This document shows, one piece after another, positions 1 to 12,045 of a stretch of 64,000 bases of DNA. The notes under the pieces are model-generated. The model saw nothing but the letters and a program-made list of their open reading frames with translations. It was not told the origin of the DNA and did no database searches. Where the stretch lies: assembly GCF_032854445.1 (NCBI RefSeq), contig NC_088295.1, positions 57,951,249 to 58,015,248 on the forward strand, in the 5' to 3' direction. The stretch is from Liolophura sinensis (taxonomy: Eukaryota > Mollusca > Polyplacophora > Chitonida > Chitonidae). A program made the position numbers and the translations under genes. Each line of letters starts with the position of its first letter. The first letter of the stretch is position 1.

Positions 1-530
<530 letters not shown>

Positions 531-561
531 ATCTCACGGAATACCTCCATTCCCTTCCAAC

Positions 562-602
562 GGCCCTTTTCAGGGCCAACCAAAACCTCGAAAGAGTCGT
601 TC
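562..602 (+). terminator. Histone 3' stem-loop and downstream element of H3 (120)
   Basis: The stem-loop GGCCCTTTTCAGGGCC is at 562-577: a 6-bp stem with a UUUC loop, the SLBP site. GAAAGAGTCGTTC at 590-602 is the purine-rich element read by U7 snRNP. Confidence 0.95.
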
Positions 603-1730
603 TATCTAAGCACATTCTCTTCACAGTGCTGTGAAGTTGGCTTCACCCGTTAATTTTTTCCATGATGATCAGCTTAGATTCAACTGAATGAATAATTTTA
701 TCCATGGTGCCACCTGCTATGTCTCCAATCCCCGGAAGAACATTCCCAAACGCGGCCTGTGGATTTAGTAGATTTGTGCAGAAACTTCACTTTGAGTTGC
801 TTTCATCTAGATCCGTAGCAGCATAATTAAACAAGCTTTTGCAGAAATGTTCTCGTTCATTCAAACAATCACTAGCATGACAGAGTTATAGTATATTATG
901 GTCAAATAAAAGCAGGGGTGAAGTTGGTCCCCCGGTCTACTTCACCACAAAAGTGTTGTGAACCTCCCCCCACGAGATGTTCCCGTTTTCATGTGTCATC
1001 AGTTGCTTCTAGTACCATCAAATGCTACATTTTCTTTAGATCGTAACGCTTTAATACCAAATTTTCAGCTATAAAAGCAGTTGATGCGCAATTAACTGTT
1101 TGATCAGATTCTTTAATTTCATGTATGAACAAACTTGAGAACAAATCTTTAATCTAAAATTAAAATATGAAAAAAGGAAAAGTATTCAACTTCACCTCAC
1201 CGGACAACTTCACTCCGCTCTACGGTACAATAAATACGAATGTGATATCTGTCAGAGAATATTTATAGATTATTAATATAAAGAACTTGAAAAATGAATG
1301 TCTTCCTGGTGTGAACGTAGACAACGCAGTCAACTTCTAAAATACTCTTATATTCTAGCATTTGGGTTTGAACCAAACCATATACATGCATTTTAACCTG
1401 GGTAGTATCTAATATATATAGTATATAATAGTCCCAGGTAGTACATGTATCTTATCTCTTACATAAACGTCACTATAGCGTTTAAAACAAATGGTGGGTA
1501 ATTATACATGTATATAGGTTCTTTCTCGTTGAATAGAGTAATTGTTGCCGGAGCAATTCTCATAATTAATTAATTTAGACTTTTCTAGTTTCGGCTAAGA
1601 CATTTAGACTACTTAATAGTCAAACGGTCACATTTGAAGGAACTTTATAAATTAGAATTAAGTTTTTTCGACCAGTTCTTTTGCCCGGAAAACATAATGT
1701 TACCATTTTCAGTAATTACGTTTCACCAAA

Positions 1731-1984
1731 CGGTGAAGTTCCATGCTACGCCCCTGGGCTAAGGTTTGCACATGGGAATACACCCTAATATGGACTTCAG
1801 AGGGAAATGGTATACGTATGCTGGTTTATTATATAAAGGAAGGGCTTTTACAATACACACAGTGTGAGGCATGCGGTCTGTCAGTGTTTTCATTTTTACT
1901 GAGGTGACCATTTCCCTCTGAAGTCCATATTAGGATGTATTCTCTGCAGACCTTAGCCCAGGGGCGTAGCGTGGAACTTCACCG
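1731..1984. mobile_element. Foldback (MITE-like) element with ~80-bp inverted arms
   Basis: The left arm (1731-1810) and right arm (1908-1984) are reverse complements over about 80 bases with few mismatches. They share GGTGAAGTTCCA, CTACGCCCCTGGGCTAAGG and CCTAATATGGACTTCAGAGG. About 97 bases separate them. No transposase is encoded. The structure fits a non-autonomous DNA transposon; no clear target duplication was found. Confidence 0.7.
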
Positions 1985-1996
1985 GGGGGGGGGGGG
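1984..1996 (+). repeat. G homopolymer (13)
   Basis: Thirteen consecutive G directly at the outer end of the right foldback arm. Confidence 0.9.
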
Positions 1997-2683
1997 ATTT
2001 GACAAGAGCGGAACGACTATCACAGCTTATTAGGTGAGGGTCCATGTGCCGCGTAGGCCCCGGAAGCTCCGTGATATTAGATAGCCGGAGAGAGAATCTG
2101 AGTCATTTCGAAGTGTTTAAACTGCAGATTTGTCCAATGTGTACACATTCATTTTCACATTTAAAAAAATCCAAAACTAAACTAAAAACAACTCAAGTTC
2201 AGCTTAGGTGGGGTTATTGTCATGGGTTCCAGAGTTACAAACAGTACAAGTAAAACTGCGGCATCTGTCTTGTCCACCACACAGAAATGGCTACTACTGC
2301 CTGCGCGGTACGATTCACGTGAGGTAATTCTGTAAAACACGCCGTTTTCCACCACGAACAACATGGAATGGTTCACATAACATAACATGTCTAAATAGGC
2401 CTATATACTATTTAGTAAATTGGTACGAAATTGAAATATTGGTATATATAGGCTACAACATATATCTGTGGAATGAATATTTTTCGTCGATTTGAGCGAA
2501 ACATTTTTGCCTCGAGTCCGCACCCTTGCACCCCCACCTCCCTACGCCCCTAGAGTCCCCATGGTGTGTGATCTGGACTAACTGTTTATAGGTATAACCA
2601 CTATGCCAGTCTAAAGCTTTTTCGTGAGGGAAAAACCAACAATGAAAACTGGCACTTGCCGCCAAAGTCTCACATCAGTTTGG

Positions 2684-2885
2684 TTGGCGCCTTTTAACAT
2701 CAAGCCAAAGAAAGGGCCCTTCCTTTTTGGCACCAAGGCCACAGCTGCATTTGTGTATGCACGCCACATGCTGTGACCTCTTACGTCATCGTGGGATCAA
2801 GTGTTTGACAAGACTTCGCAGGGTGGCCTGGGCTGAGGGGTGGGTGTATGATAGTTTGCGTGTGTGGGTAGAGGGGGGTGGAGGA
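2684..2885. other. Conserved H3-to-H1 spacer block, unit A copy
   Basis: It begins with GGCGCCTT, has TTACGTCATC near 2783, then a G-rich stretch (GCAGGGTGG, GAGGGGTGGGTG). Related blocks with the same order are at 9707-9870 (B) and 15123-15300 (C). Function unknown; the TTACGTCA word resembles a CRE half-site context. Confidence 0.5.
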
Positions 2886-3977
2886 CAATTGGGATTAGCA
2901 TGCATAGTCCGTCTTAGGCGGCAAGTAAGTCCAATTTTGTCACCTTTTACTTGGAAAAACAAGCCACTGTTCTAAATCTGTTATCATCATGTTCTATAAA
3001 AGCATATGGTGATAACCCTGGCCATGTATAATGGATAATGCCTGATTTTAGTTTTTTGAGAGTATTATGAAGAAACCTTGTGCTGTGAATTACTTTTACA
3101 AAAATATTAAAACACATCGATAGATAGCCACAAGGTTTAAACAAAAACATAGAATGTAGAATGTATGGATGTCGTACCTTAAGCGCTTACAATGTATGTG
3201 TCGGGGCCAGCCATTAACTAACATTCATGCTTAAAATGCCAATTTAGTCTGTGAGCATAATAATGGAACATCCAGAATGTCAAATTGTATGATGCAATTT
3301 TAAGTTTTCAACGAATGAAAACAAATTTTGTCACTTAACTGTCATCTATTATGCACCCGTCTTGCTAAAGAAAAAGCCTTTAAAAATGCCTCTAATGAGT
3401 TTCGAGTTGAACTATTTTAGGTTTAATTGTATCATGTGACCTGTCAAAAATGTTAGACAGCTATCTGTGATTACATTTACTATAACATGGTCGCCTGAAA
3501 AAAGCTAAATAAAAAGTAACTTAGAGGATACGAATAATGGCAAAAATTGAGAATCTGAACGTTTGTAAGCTTGAGAAGTTCATAATGGAAAATGTGTTAT
3601 CCGTGCCTCTGGAAAACGGTGAGACAGGCAAAAAAATCTGTAAGCATAATATTGTTTGTTTCCAGGTAAACGCCAAATGATATGACATAGAATTTGTTAT
3701 TGTATTCAGCGTGTTTGTGCATCAGACCATCAAATAACTTAACTATGACTTTACACTTATAGGCCTACTCCTAATCCATGCAAACATCCCTGAAAGACCC
3801 TTTGTGACTCGATGAGAAATCGTGCCCCTGTCATTCATGTCGTTTGTAACTCTGCTCACAGTGACAGATCGTCTGCGAAATGATGCAAGGGATTCCCCGG
3901 TAAGAGGTTGACGTTGTTATGTAACAGGTGTAGCCGATGAATTAGCTCCACTATCTCATTTTTAAAGCAGGAATGAA

Positions 3978-4075
3978 AAAAAACCCCGCAATAATGGGAA
4001 TCGAACTCGTTATCCTATTCGACACAACGGTTTCAAGAGACGCATGTTACCACTGAACCTATGAGGACAATGCGC
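3978..4075 (-). repeat. tRNA-like sequence, probably a SINE head
   Basis: Read on the minus strand it has an A-box-like TAGGTTCAGTGGT and a B-box-like GAGTTCGATTCCC at tRNA-like spacing. The expected acceptor and anticodon stems do not pair, so a working tRNA is unlikely. Confidence 0.45.
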
Positions 4076-4798
4076 TGACAGCCATGAAATATTAAGGTGA
4101 ATGTAGAGTTCCTGTGAAATTATAAAAATTTATTTAAAAAATTTATAAAAATATGAGTGTGTAAAGCACTAAGATACTTCCTTATAACATACTAATCCCT
4201 AAATAGACACCAAATATGTGGAAATGATTTTGGTTGACGTAATCATATTTTTATTATGAAGGGAATTCCTGCAGGAAAACTCCTTAAAATAACAAAATCT
4301 GCTTTTGACACTACTTTTGATAAAATAAAGTATAAATCGCATCTCTCCAATTTTTCGCACACATCTTCTTCAGTAATTGTATTTCATATTCAAGTAAGTT
4401 TTACTTGTTTTTCTCCATGACAAAACACAACTCACTGCTGTAGCGAAGTGAGACGATTTCCTATCTCGTTGCAAGGGGTCCTTTCTTCACGGTGTCTCTT
4501 TACCCGCTAAACGTAATAACTTTCTTCCATATTTGTTTCCACTTATGCGGCTAACGTAAACCCAAGACCATTTCCAGGTCTAGTTCATAATTACATAGAG
4601 GCAAAAGCGGGAAAACGGCAACGGTGCTTCTCAAGCAACCAAACGGTACTTTATTCCAAATTCGACAAAGACAAATTCGAATTATCGTCACGAAACACGA
4701 ACTACACAATAACCAATAACACACTCTTCAATCTGTCCAAATTCTATATAGATTTATAGATAGTTTAAAGACATATATTGCTTTAAATTCGTTTCAAG

Positions 4799-4961
4799 AA
4801 ACACAAATTACAGCTTGTACAGTTCGCAGCTGGATTTGTCTCATGTGCTTTCTACGCGGTCCGCGCTCGGGGTATGTACAACGGGCGGCCGAAGGCTCAA
4901 GCCATTCGTACTGTCTACTCCCAGACAGAACGTAAAACCCACTGCATCAAGATAATTCATC
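4799..4961 (+). promoter_or_regulatory. H1 promoter, unit A
   Basis: H1 box AAACACAAATT at 4799-4809. The dyad CGCGGTCCGCG is at 4855-4865, 107 bases before the ATG, inside the conserved TCTACGCGGTCCGCGCTCG. No TATA box is visible. Confidence 0.8.
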
Positions 4962-5552
4962 ATGACTGACACGGCTCCAGCTCCTGTCGTCCAGAAGGTG
5001 AAGAAGGCCACCAAACCCAAGAAGCCAGCTGAGCACCCGAAATACAGCGAGATGGTGATAGCCGCTCTCAAGGACCTGAAAGAGAGAGGAGGATCATCTA
5101 GGAGCAAGATCTTGAAGTACATCGTCACAAACTACAAAGTTGGAGACGAGAAGACCGTTAACACACACCTGAAGCTTGCCCTGAAAAGTGGCGTCCAGTC
5201 CGGTATGTTGAAACAGACTAAGGGTACTGGGGCCACGGGATCTTTTAAGCTCGGAGAAGCCGCCAAGAAAGCCCCAGCCAAGCCAAAGAAACCTGCCGTC
5301 AAGAAACCAGCAGCCAAAAAGCCAGCTGCTAAGAAGACAAAATCACCAAAGAAAGTCACAAAGAAATCAACTGCAAAGAAACTGAAATCTCCGGCCAAGG
5401 AAGTCACGAAGAAGGCGAAATCTCCAAAGAAAGTTGCGAAAAAACCGGCGTCTAAGAAACCCACCAAATCTCCAAAGAAAGCAGCATCCAAGAAACCGGC
5501 AACCAAGAAGCCCGCAGCTAAGAAGCCAACAGTCAAAAAGATAAAGGCTTAA
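4962..5552 (+). CDS. H1: Linker histone H1, unit A (196 aa)
   Basis: Linker histone that binds the nucleosome dyad and linker DNA and helps compact chromatin. Residues 1-24 form a short tail (MTDTAPAPVV then Lys/Pro), residues 25-98 the winged-helix globular domain (EHPKYSEM to [11 protein letters not shown]), and residues 99-196 a Lys/Ala/Pro tail with three SPKK motifs and one SPAK, which are CDK-site and DNA minor-groove-type repeats. Copy-specific residues include Ile33 in the globular domain and a tail ending VKKIKA instead of TKKTKA. The ATG follows TTCATC as in all H1 copies. The spacers around this unit are the most diverged of the nine. It is intronless, with a stem-loop 30 bases after the stop. 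Confidence 0.95.
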   Translation: MTDTAPAPVVQKVKKATKPKKPAEHPKYSEMVIAALKDLKERGGSSRSKILKYIVTNYKVGDEKTVNTHLKLALKSGVQSGMLKQTKGTGATGSFKLGEAAKKAPAKPKKPAVKKPAAKKPAAKKTKSPKKVTKKSTAKKLKSPAKEVTKKAKSPKKVAKKPASKKPTKSPKKAASKKPATKKPAAKKPTVKKIKA

Positions 5553-5582
5553 ACTCTAATGCCGGTGCATTTCTTATCCAAT

Positions 5583-5625
5583 GGCCCTTTTCAGGGCCAC
5601 CCAAACCTTCTGAAAGAGATCTTTC
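5583..5625 (+). terminator. Histone 3' stem-loop and downstream element, H1 unit A
   Basis: Stem-loop at 5583-5598. GAAAGAGATCTTTC at 5612-5625 is itself an inverted repeat. Confidence 0.95.
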
Positions 5626-5914
5626 CATCTAAGCAAGTCATGATTTGTCTCTTAACTTTTAGAAAATTAATAACCAAAGAAACAATGCACGCAAAATGCA
5701 TTTTGAAGGTATGCTGCAGTGTATACATTGGTCAGTCATTGGTAATAAAACATGTTCATCTTTGTATTAATGGGTTAAATAATGCGGTTGGAATGTCAAT
5801 TCAAAGGCTACAATGAACAGTGGTTAGTCAGTGATATGTACAGTTAATGTGATATAACATTTCAAACGGACTGTTTCAAATTCAGCTACTGCAACCAGCA
5901 TTTCCTCATTGGTT

Positions 5915-5933
5915 GGGGGGGGGGGGGGGGGGG
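5915..5933 (+). repeat. G homopolymer (19)
   Basis: Nineteen consecutive G, preceded by GCAACCAGC as is the G tract at 21095. Such tracts are length-unstable and can form quadruplexes. Confidence 0.9.
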
Positions 5934-6315
5934 TCACCAGCCAACGTTTTGGAAAGTAATGTACTATTTAGGGAATCAGATAAGTTGCGGAAAACTATTG
6001 TCTTTCTTAAACCAACACTATTCGCGTCCTTTTGAATTGTCGGTTTATCATGTGCAGTGTGACAACTTCATCCATGTGTAAATTTCTGTTTGGCAAATAT
6101 TATACCCTACAACGTTAATCAGAACATGAAGGTATCTCCATGCCCAGTCAGACGATATGTCGTCATGTAAATTCTGCACTATTTTCACACACATTTTCCC
6201 AGCCTACACGCCCATTACCCACGGGCTCTTATCCGCCCCCAGGAAAATGAGTTAATGTATCTATGTGTATCGATGGCATTTGTTGAGATAATCGACTTCA
6301 CTAAACTACACTAAA

Positions 6316-6507
6316 GGATCACGGCATCCAGCTGTTACTACAATACTTCCAGCTCATGCTGTTCTGATTGCCGTGTTATTAACACAGTGGTATATGTGTA
6401 TGAGGTCATTTATTAGGATGACTGATTACACTTAACTCAAGCGACCGTGACATCCGCCTGTTACTGCATCATTTTTAACTCAGGCTGATCCAGTTGACAT
6501 GTGACAC
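6316..6507. repeat. Conserved H1-to-H3 spacer element, two copies in unit A
   Basis: Two related blocks (6316-6372 and 6441-6507) share the pattern CATCC-CTGTTACT, then CAGGCTG or CATGCTGTTC; the second ends in TTGACATGTGACA. They match single blocks at 13085 (B), 18529 (C), 26761 (D) and 22952 (gene-less unit). Confidence 0.5.
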
Positions 6508-7194
6508 TCAGTGCTATCTGACTGGCAGTTAGAAGTACATGTACATATGTAAAATCAACACATAGTGTCTAACGGGTCAAGTCCAACACTCGTATACCAC
6601 TCGCTCCAAGTTGATAATAAAGCAATTAAGGCCCATCTTTTTTTAACAACCCCCCCCCTTCTTAATTTATGAGGCCATGAACATGAATATTGCTTACTTG
6701 CGTATAACCCTTAAACCGTTCGTTTTCAAAACAGTCAAACAAAATTTCCTGGTATTTTAAGAAAATGTAAACCAAAGGCAGATTATTTCACAACTATGTC
6801 TGTCAGCTCCTTTAATCCATTTTTTGCATGTAACTGATGTTGTGAAATGTTCAATAGTTCCATGATCAAAGAACAGAGGATTACTAACGCCCTCCAGTCA
6901 GTTGAACTTATGTTGTGCAAATATTATAAAATGAATGTAATATGCAAAAAGTGTTGAGCACACACCATCTATGTTTACTTTATCGTTTCTTTCTTTGTTT
7001 ATTCACCAACAGTCAGAATACAGATGTATGCCAAAACATAATGAAGTTATTAGTATAAACATGTGTAATTATAAACAAATGTTTATACCAGTGTCTTCTT
7101 TATAAAGTTCGGATGGACTTGTTCTATCCTGTTGGGGTTAAATGTGCATACAGTATGTATAATTAGGGAAAGAAAAAACTAGACATGCATATAT

Positions 7195-7557
7195 TTAGCA
7201 ATATGACAAGATACAAGGCTGACTGATGGTAAAAGGATATACGTTAGCTTGTTGCCAGAGGTCTGATTCCATAACATTCATGAGGTGTTCCTTTAATTGA
7301 TTTTTAAACAGAGAAAAGCCGTTGATAGTTTTGAGAGAGTGTGAAAGATTGTTCCCTTCTCGAGGGCTTTTCGAATGGATGGAATATGGGGAGAGGTTAG
7401 TTCCTGAAAATGGTCTATGGAGATTTATGTTTTTGATTTCGTGTAGGATGAAGGTGTACATCACACTGCACTTTGAAAATGACTTGAAACGTTGTTGAAA
7501 GGTTGAAGGGACTATATATTTATATATGAATTTTTGGACAGTTTGGGAGCATGCCAA
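7195..7557 (-). pseudogene. Non-LTR retrotransposon ORF2 C-terminal relic
   Basis: A minus-strand frame of about 120 codons holds, near residues 63-93, an NNLSHSLKTINGFSLFKNQL-like stretch. That resembles the WNSLP-SLK-SL-FK-LK signature found just before the C terminus of many LINE reverse transcriptases. The expected Trp is missing and no catalytic core is present. Assignment is by pattern memory only. Confidence 0.4.
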
Positions 7558-7853
7558 TATGTTGAGTTGAAATATATCAAGGAACTTTAATTGATGGAAT
7601 AAGGGCAGGGTGTGTTTAAGTCCGATGAAGTGATAATGCCGATTGCTGGCTTTCGTTTACCCACGCTCTACTTTCCAATGTACTTGTGCACAGATAATAC
7701 TTCAACGTTGGCCGTATGTTTAAGGTAGTGTGCCATCAAATTCTTCAGTGTGGGGGTCATAGACTATGAGGCTGCCATTCCATTATCATTTAATAACCAT
7801 CTCATTTAGCCACTCTTAGCACGAATTAAAAGTCCAGCCTGGTCTTCTTTGAA

Positions 7854-8495
<642 letters not shown>

Positions 8496-8526
8496 ATCTC
8501 CCGGAATAACTCCGTTCTCTTCCAAC

Positions 8527-8563
8527 GGCCCTTTTCAGGGCCAACCAAAACCTCGAAAGAATC
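8527..8563 (+). terminator. Histone 3' stem-loop and downstream element, H3 unit A
   Basis: Stem-loop at 8527-8542; GAAAGAATC at 8555-8563. Confidence 0.95.
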
Positions 8564-8940
8564 CTGTCTAAGCACATTTTCTGCATGCTATGTAACATTG
8601 ATAATGTAATAACATTAACCATCCAAGAATTATGGTGGATATACGATTACCAGTACTGAAGGTATCAACATCACAACAACGATATGAACGGCTTCATCAG
8701 TTACGAAGTTGGTCTTTTGTTGAGTATGGGTACACAATAACTTCAGTATAAAGGTAAAACTAACTCATAGTGGCTAAAACGACAAAAACACCTGGTTTAT
8801 ATTAATCTTTACTCTGGACGCTCCGGCAGTGCACTGGGTGCTACCTTGGCAGCGATATACGTGTTCGGATTGTCAAGATTTCTCCAAAATTTACATTATA
8901 CGGAGATAAGCTTCTTGATATTCATACGTTACAGAACGTT

Positions 8941-9018
8941 AACATATTAACTATCCATTAATAATGTGAACATATTAACTATCCATTAATAATGTGAACA
9001 TATTAACTATCCATTAAT
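8941..9018. repeat. 28-bp tandem repeat, 2.8 copies
   Basis: The unit AACATATTAACTATCCATTA plus ATAATGTG occurs at 8941-8968 and 8969-8996 and partly at 8997-9018, with no mismatches in the shared part. Confidence 0.9.
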
Positions 9019-9706
9019 GAGGTTTAGATAGACAGTTAACGGTAAACGTATAATCCAGACAAATACGATTACGAATGACTTGAACAATTACAAATTTCAT
9101 AATTTGTTGGGTATAGACACAACAACTTCGGTAGAAAGGCAGAAACCCCATAGTGGCTTAAAACGAGTCTAACCCTAATATCAGTTTTCACGTTAAACGC
9201 TTTAGGTGTGCGTTAGTTGCTCGGCCAACTATCAATAACGCCCTCAGGCTGTCACATTCCACTAACAGTCACGTTTTGTCCACATAGGCTTCTTGATTTT
9301 CAAATTCACCATGCTTGTCTACTTAAAAGATTAATCACACCAACCCAACACAGAAAATATTACGTGTATGTTAACATTTGTCGTGAAAAGATATTATACA
9401 TAACAGGTATAATGGTTTATTATATAAGAAAACCCTTCCACAATTCATATAATGAATGTGGTATGCGGTAAGACATTTCATTTTCAAGTCCCTTGGAATT
9501 CTAAATTAGAGTGAATTCTCATGTACAAACCCCAGAGCTTGAGAATTTGGAAAATTGCTCTAACTGCACTGACTTCCTGAACAACCTTTCGCTTTATCTT
9601 GGGAAACACCACACACTGAAAATTCGCACTAGGCGTGCTGAAGTCTCATCATTCTGTTTGAAGCCTTTCAATGGCAAGACCAAAAAACGGTACGGTAATT
9701 ATCTTT

Positions 9707-9870
9707 AGGCGCCTTGACCTATACACTGTGCACCTGTCTACGTCGCCTGCTTTGAGGTGTTATGTCATCGTAACAATTTTTTCAGCAGAACTTCACAGGG
9801 TGACATGGGGTCCGTGGGGTGAGGCGTAGTTGTGAGTGGGGTGAAAGCTGAGAGGGGTGGCTTAAGGTGT
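9707..9870. other. Conserved H3-to-H1 spacer block, unit B copy
   Basis: TAGGCGCCTTGACCT, then GTGTTATGTCATC, then CACAGGGTGACATGGGGTCC and a G-rich run. Same order as at 2684 and 15123. Confidence 0.55.
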
Positions 9871-10162
9871 TAACAGGAATTGTAAGTGTTTGTGTGATCG
9901 GTACGTCATCTATGGTGACACCATGGAGGTACATCCATGGTGACACTAAATTCTTGTCATCTTTTTCTTCGTAGGTCATGCAGACGATTGTATATTCAGT
10001 AAAAATATATATGAGAAATATATGAGAAAAAGGTAGTATTGAGTTATTTCAAGTAAGATCTGTTATGATTACTCCCCATAATGTTAGGGGATAAAGGTAT
10101 ATAATGACACCTTAATGCACAAAGTACAGTTTTAGAAGTCGTTGAGTTCATTGTTAATATGT

Positions 10163-10234
10163 TGAAGTCCAGCCCATGCCGTACGTGGAAAGGCCTTCAA
10201 GCAACTTGCGGACAGTCGTGGGTTTTCTCCCAAT
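10163..10234 (+). repeat. Truncated SINE, unit B copy
   Basis: Keeps GCCGTACGTGGAAAG and the TGCGGACAGTCGTGGGTTT body of the full SINEs at 15503 and 23780, in the same flanking sequence, but has lost the tRNA head and the tail. Confidence 0.65.
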
Positions 10235-11239
10235 AAAATAACTCTAATACATTATGAGATAAAATGGGTACTTTTAGGCACACCGATCTTTACACCAATC
10301 GAATACAACATACGAGGTTTCAGTATGCAAAATACTTCATTTATGATCAGGTAGAACACATGGAGTGCTTACCATGTTGGTGTAGAGATTCGTCTATTAT
10401 CTAACGGCCAGTCTTAAAAACATACACCGTATATTGCATGCAGAATTGTACATCTAAGGTCCACACACTGACAAAATATATGACACAAAAGTTAGCCAGA
10501 TTTTCAAATATTAGTATTCACCGATAATCATCAGTAAAAGAAATTGTAAGGGATTGAATATTTGAGGAAAACTTGTATTCAAACCTACCTCCAGAACAGT
10601 TTTACGACAGAACATGGCCAACAATAACCACAACAGATTCAACTATAAACGTCTAAAGGAACCTTCTCGGAATGACTTCACGATATCTGTAAACGATGCA
10701 AGTAGTAACTTTTTATACACAATAGATACAACATAGAATTACATTCTTAGGAAGAAATTGTTTGGTTCAAATTTTCTAAAGATTGCAGTTGCTAAAGAAA
10801 ATATATAGGTTTTATAACGGTTTTTATTGGAATTACCACGTAGAGGAAATTGACATTAATTAATGGTTTTGGGGTGGCAGTAAAACACCTGCCATACAAT
10901 GGCGTATTCAACACTTTGACGTTTAATATTTAGATTGAGCTTGAATTTATAAGCAAGTCAGATACAAATAAAGCAAATGAGAATTAAGAATAAAAACCCA
11001 TTTCCTTGTTTATTACACAGGTATAAAGAGTAGTCGCAAAAAACGTAAAATTCAACAGATATACCCGATTATACGCAATGAAACGGTACATTATTCCAAG
11101 TTTGAGGAGGACCTATTCAAATTATCGTCGTAAGAAAACAATCTACACAATGACCAATAACTCACTCTACCATCTGTACAAGTTATATGCCGATTTATAT
11201 CAAGCTTAAAGAGATATTCCACTTTAAACTCGTTTCAAG

Positions 11240-11401
11240 AAACACAAATTACAGCTTGTACAACTCAGAGCTCAATTTGTCCCAGTTGCTTTCTACACGG
11301 TCCGCGCTCGCGGTATGTACAACGGGCGTCCTAATCCTCTCGTCATTCGCATGTCTACTACCAGAGAGAGCATACGAACCACTGCATCAAGGCTATTCAT
11401 C
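11240..11401 (+). promoter_or_regulatory. H1 promoter, unit B
   Basis: H1 box at 11240-11250; dyad at 11296-11306 with one mismatch (CACGG for CGCGG). In-frame upstream ATGs at 11315 and 11351 open a 29-codon extension of the H1 frame. Confidence 0.8.
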
Positions 11402-11977
11402 ATGACTGACACAGCTCCAGCTCCCGTCGTCCAGAAGGTAAAGAAGACCACCAAACCCAAGAAGCCAGCTGAGCACCCAAAATACAGCGAGATGGTGGTA
11501 GCCGCTCTCAAGGACCTGAAAGAGAGAGGAGGATCATCCAGGAGCAAGATCTTGAAGTACATCGTCACCAACTACAAAGTGGGAGACGAGAAGACCGTTA
11601 ACACACACCTGAAGCTTGCTCTGAAAAGTGGCGTCCAGTCCGGTATGTTGAAACAGACTAAGGGTACCGGGGCCACGGGATCTTTCAAACTTGGAGAAGC
11701 CGCCAAGAAAGCCCCGACCAAGCCAAAGAAACCAGCAACCAAAAAGCCAGCCACTAAAAAGACAAAATCACCAAAGAAAGTCACAAAGAAACCAGCTGCT
11801 AAGAAACTCCAATCTCCTGTCAAAAAAGTTACTAAGAAGGCGAAATCTCCGAAAAAGGTGGCAAAGAAACCGGCGTCTAAGAAACCAGCCAAGTCCCCGA
11901 AGAAACCAGCAGTCAAAAAACCAGCCGCTAAAAAACCTGCTGCTAAGAAGCCAGCAACCAAGAAAACAAAGGCTTAA
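11402..11977 (+). CDS. H1: Linker histone H1, unit B (191 aa)
   Basis: Tail to about residue 24, winged helix at 25-98, then a Lys-rich tail shorter than in A, with three SPKK motifs and one SPVKK. The globular domain matches the majority sequence (Val33). The start is set at MTDTAPAP, shared by all copies. The frame is open 29 codons further up, with ATGs at 11315 and 11351, but the same stretch is closed by a TAG in unit D, so a longer protein is unlikely. The sequence is very close to units C and D in gene and spacer. Confidence 0.95.
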   Translation: MTDTAPAPVVQKVKKTTKPKKPAEHPKYSEMVVAALKDLKERGGSSRSKILKYIVTNYKVGDEKTVNTHLKLALKSGVQSGMLKQTKGTGATGSFKLGEAAKKAPTKPKKPATKKPATKKTKSPKKVTKKPAAKKLQSPVKKVTKKAKSPKKVAKKPASKKPAKSPKKPAVKKPAAKKPAAKKPATKKTKA

Positions 11978-12002
11978 CCAGTTTGACCCTGTCTTCTCCA
12001 AC

Positions 12003-12045
12003 GGCCCTTTTCAGGGCCATCCAATCCTCCTGAAAGAGATCTTTC
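12003..12045 (+). terminator. Histone 3' stem-loop and downstream element, H1 unit B
   Basis: Stem-loop at 12003-12018; palindromic GAAAGAGATCTTTC at 12032-12045. Confidence 0.95.

Larger units (their letters stand above)
603..4798. other. H3-to-H1 spacer before unit A
   Basis: 4.2 kb of AT-rich DNA with no supported gene. It holds a foldback element (1731-1984), a 13-base G tract, a conserved spacer block (2684-2885) shared with units B and C, and a minus-strand tRNA-like relic (3978-4075). The words GTGAAGTTGG and CTTCACC recur between 630 and 1990, suggesting further decayed mobile DNA. Short open frames of 67-82 codons look accidental. Confidence 0.6.
5626..7853. other. H1-to-H3 spacer, unit A
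   Basis: No supported gene. It contains a 19-base G tract, two diverged copies of the conserved H1-to-H3 spacer element (6316-6372 and 6441-6507), and a minus-strand LINE relic (7195-7557). Confidence 0.6.
8564..11239. other. H3-to-H1 spacer, unit A to B
   Basis: No supported gene. Contains a 28-bp tandem repeat (8941-9018), the conserved spacer block (9707-9870) and a truncated SINE (10163-10234). From about 9.7 kb it matches the spacers before units C and D closely. Confidence 0.6.

Noticed and set aside
3978-4075. A true tRNA gene on the minus strand
   Set aside because: A and B boxes are present but acceptor and anticodon stems do not pair.
5132-5536. Long minus-strand open frames opposite every H1 tail (for example 134 codons rich in AGFLAAGF)
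   Set aside because: They are the antisense reading of the repetitive Lys/Ala/Pro codons; no promoter, start context or family match.
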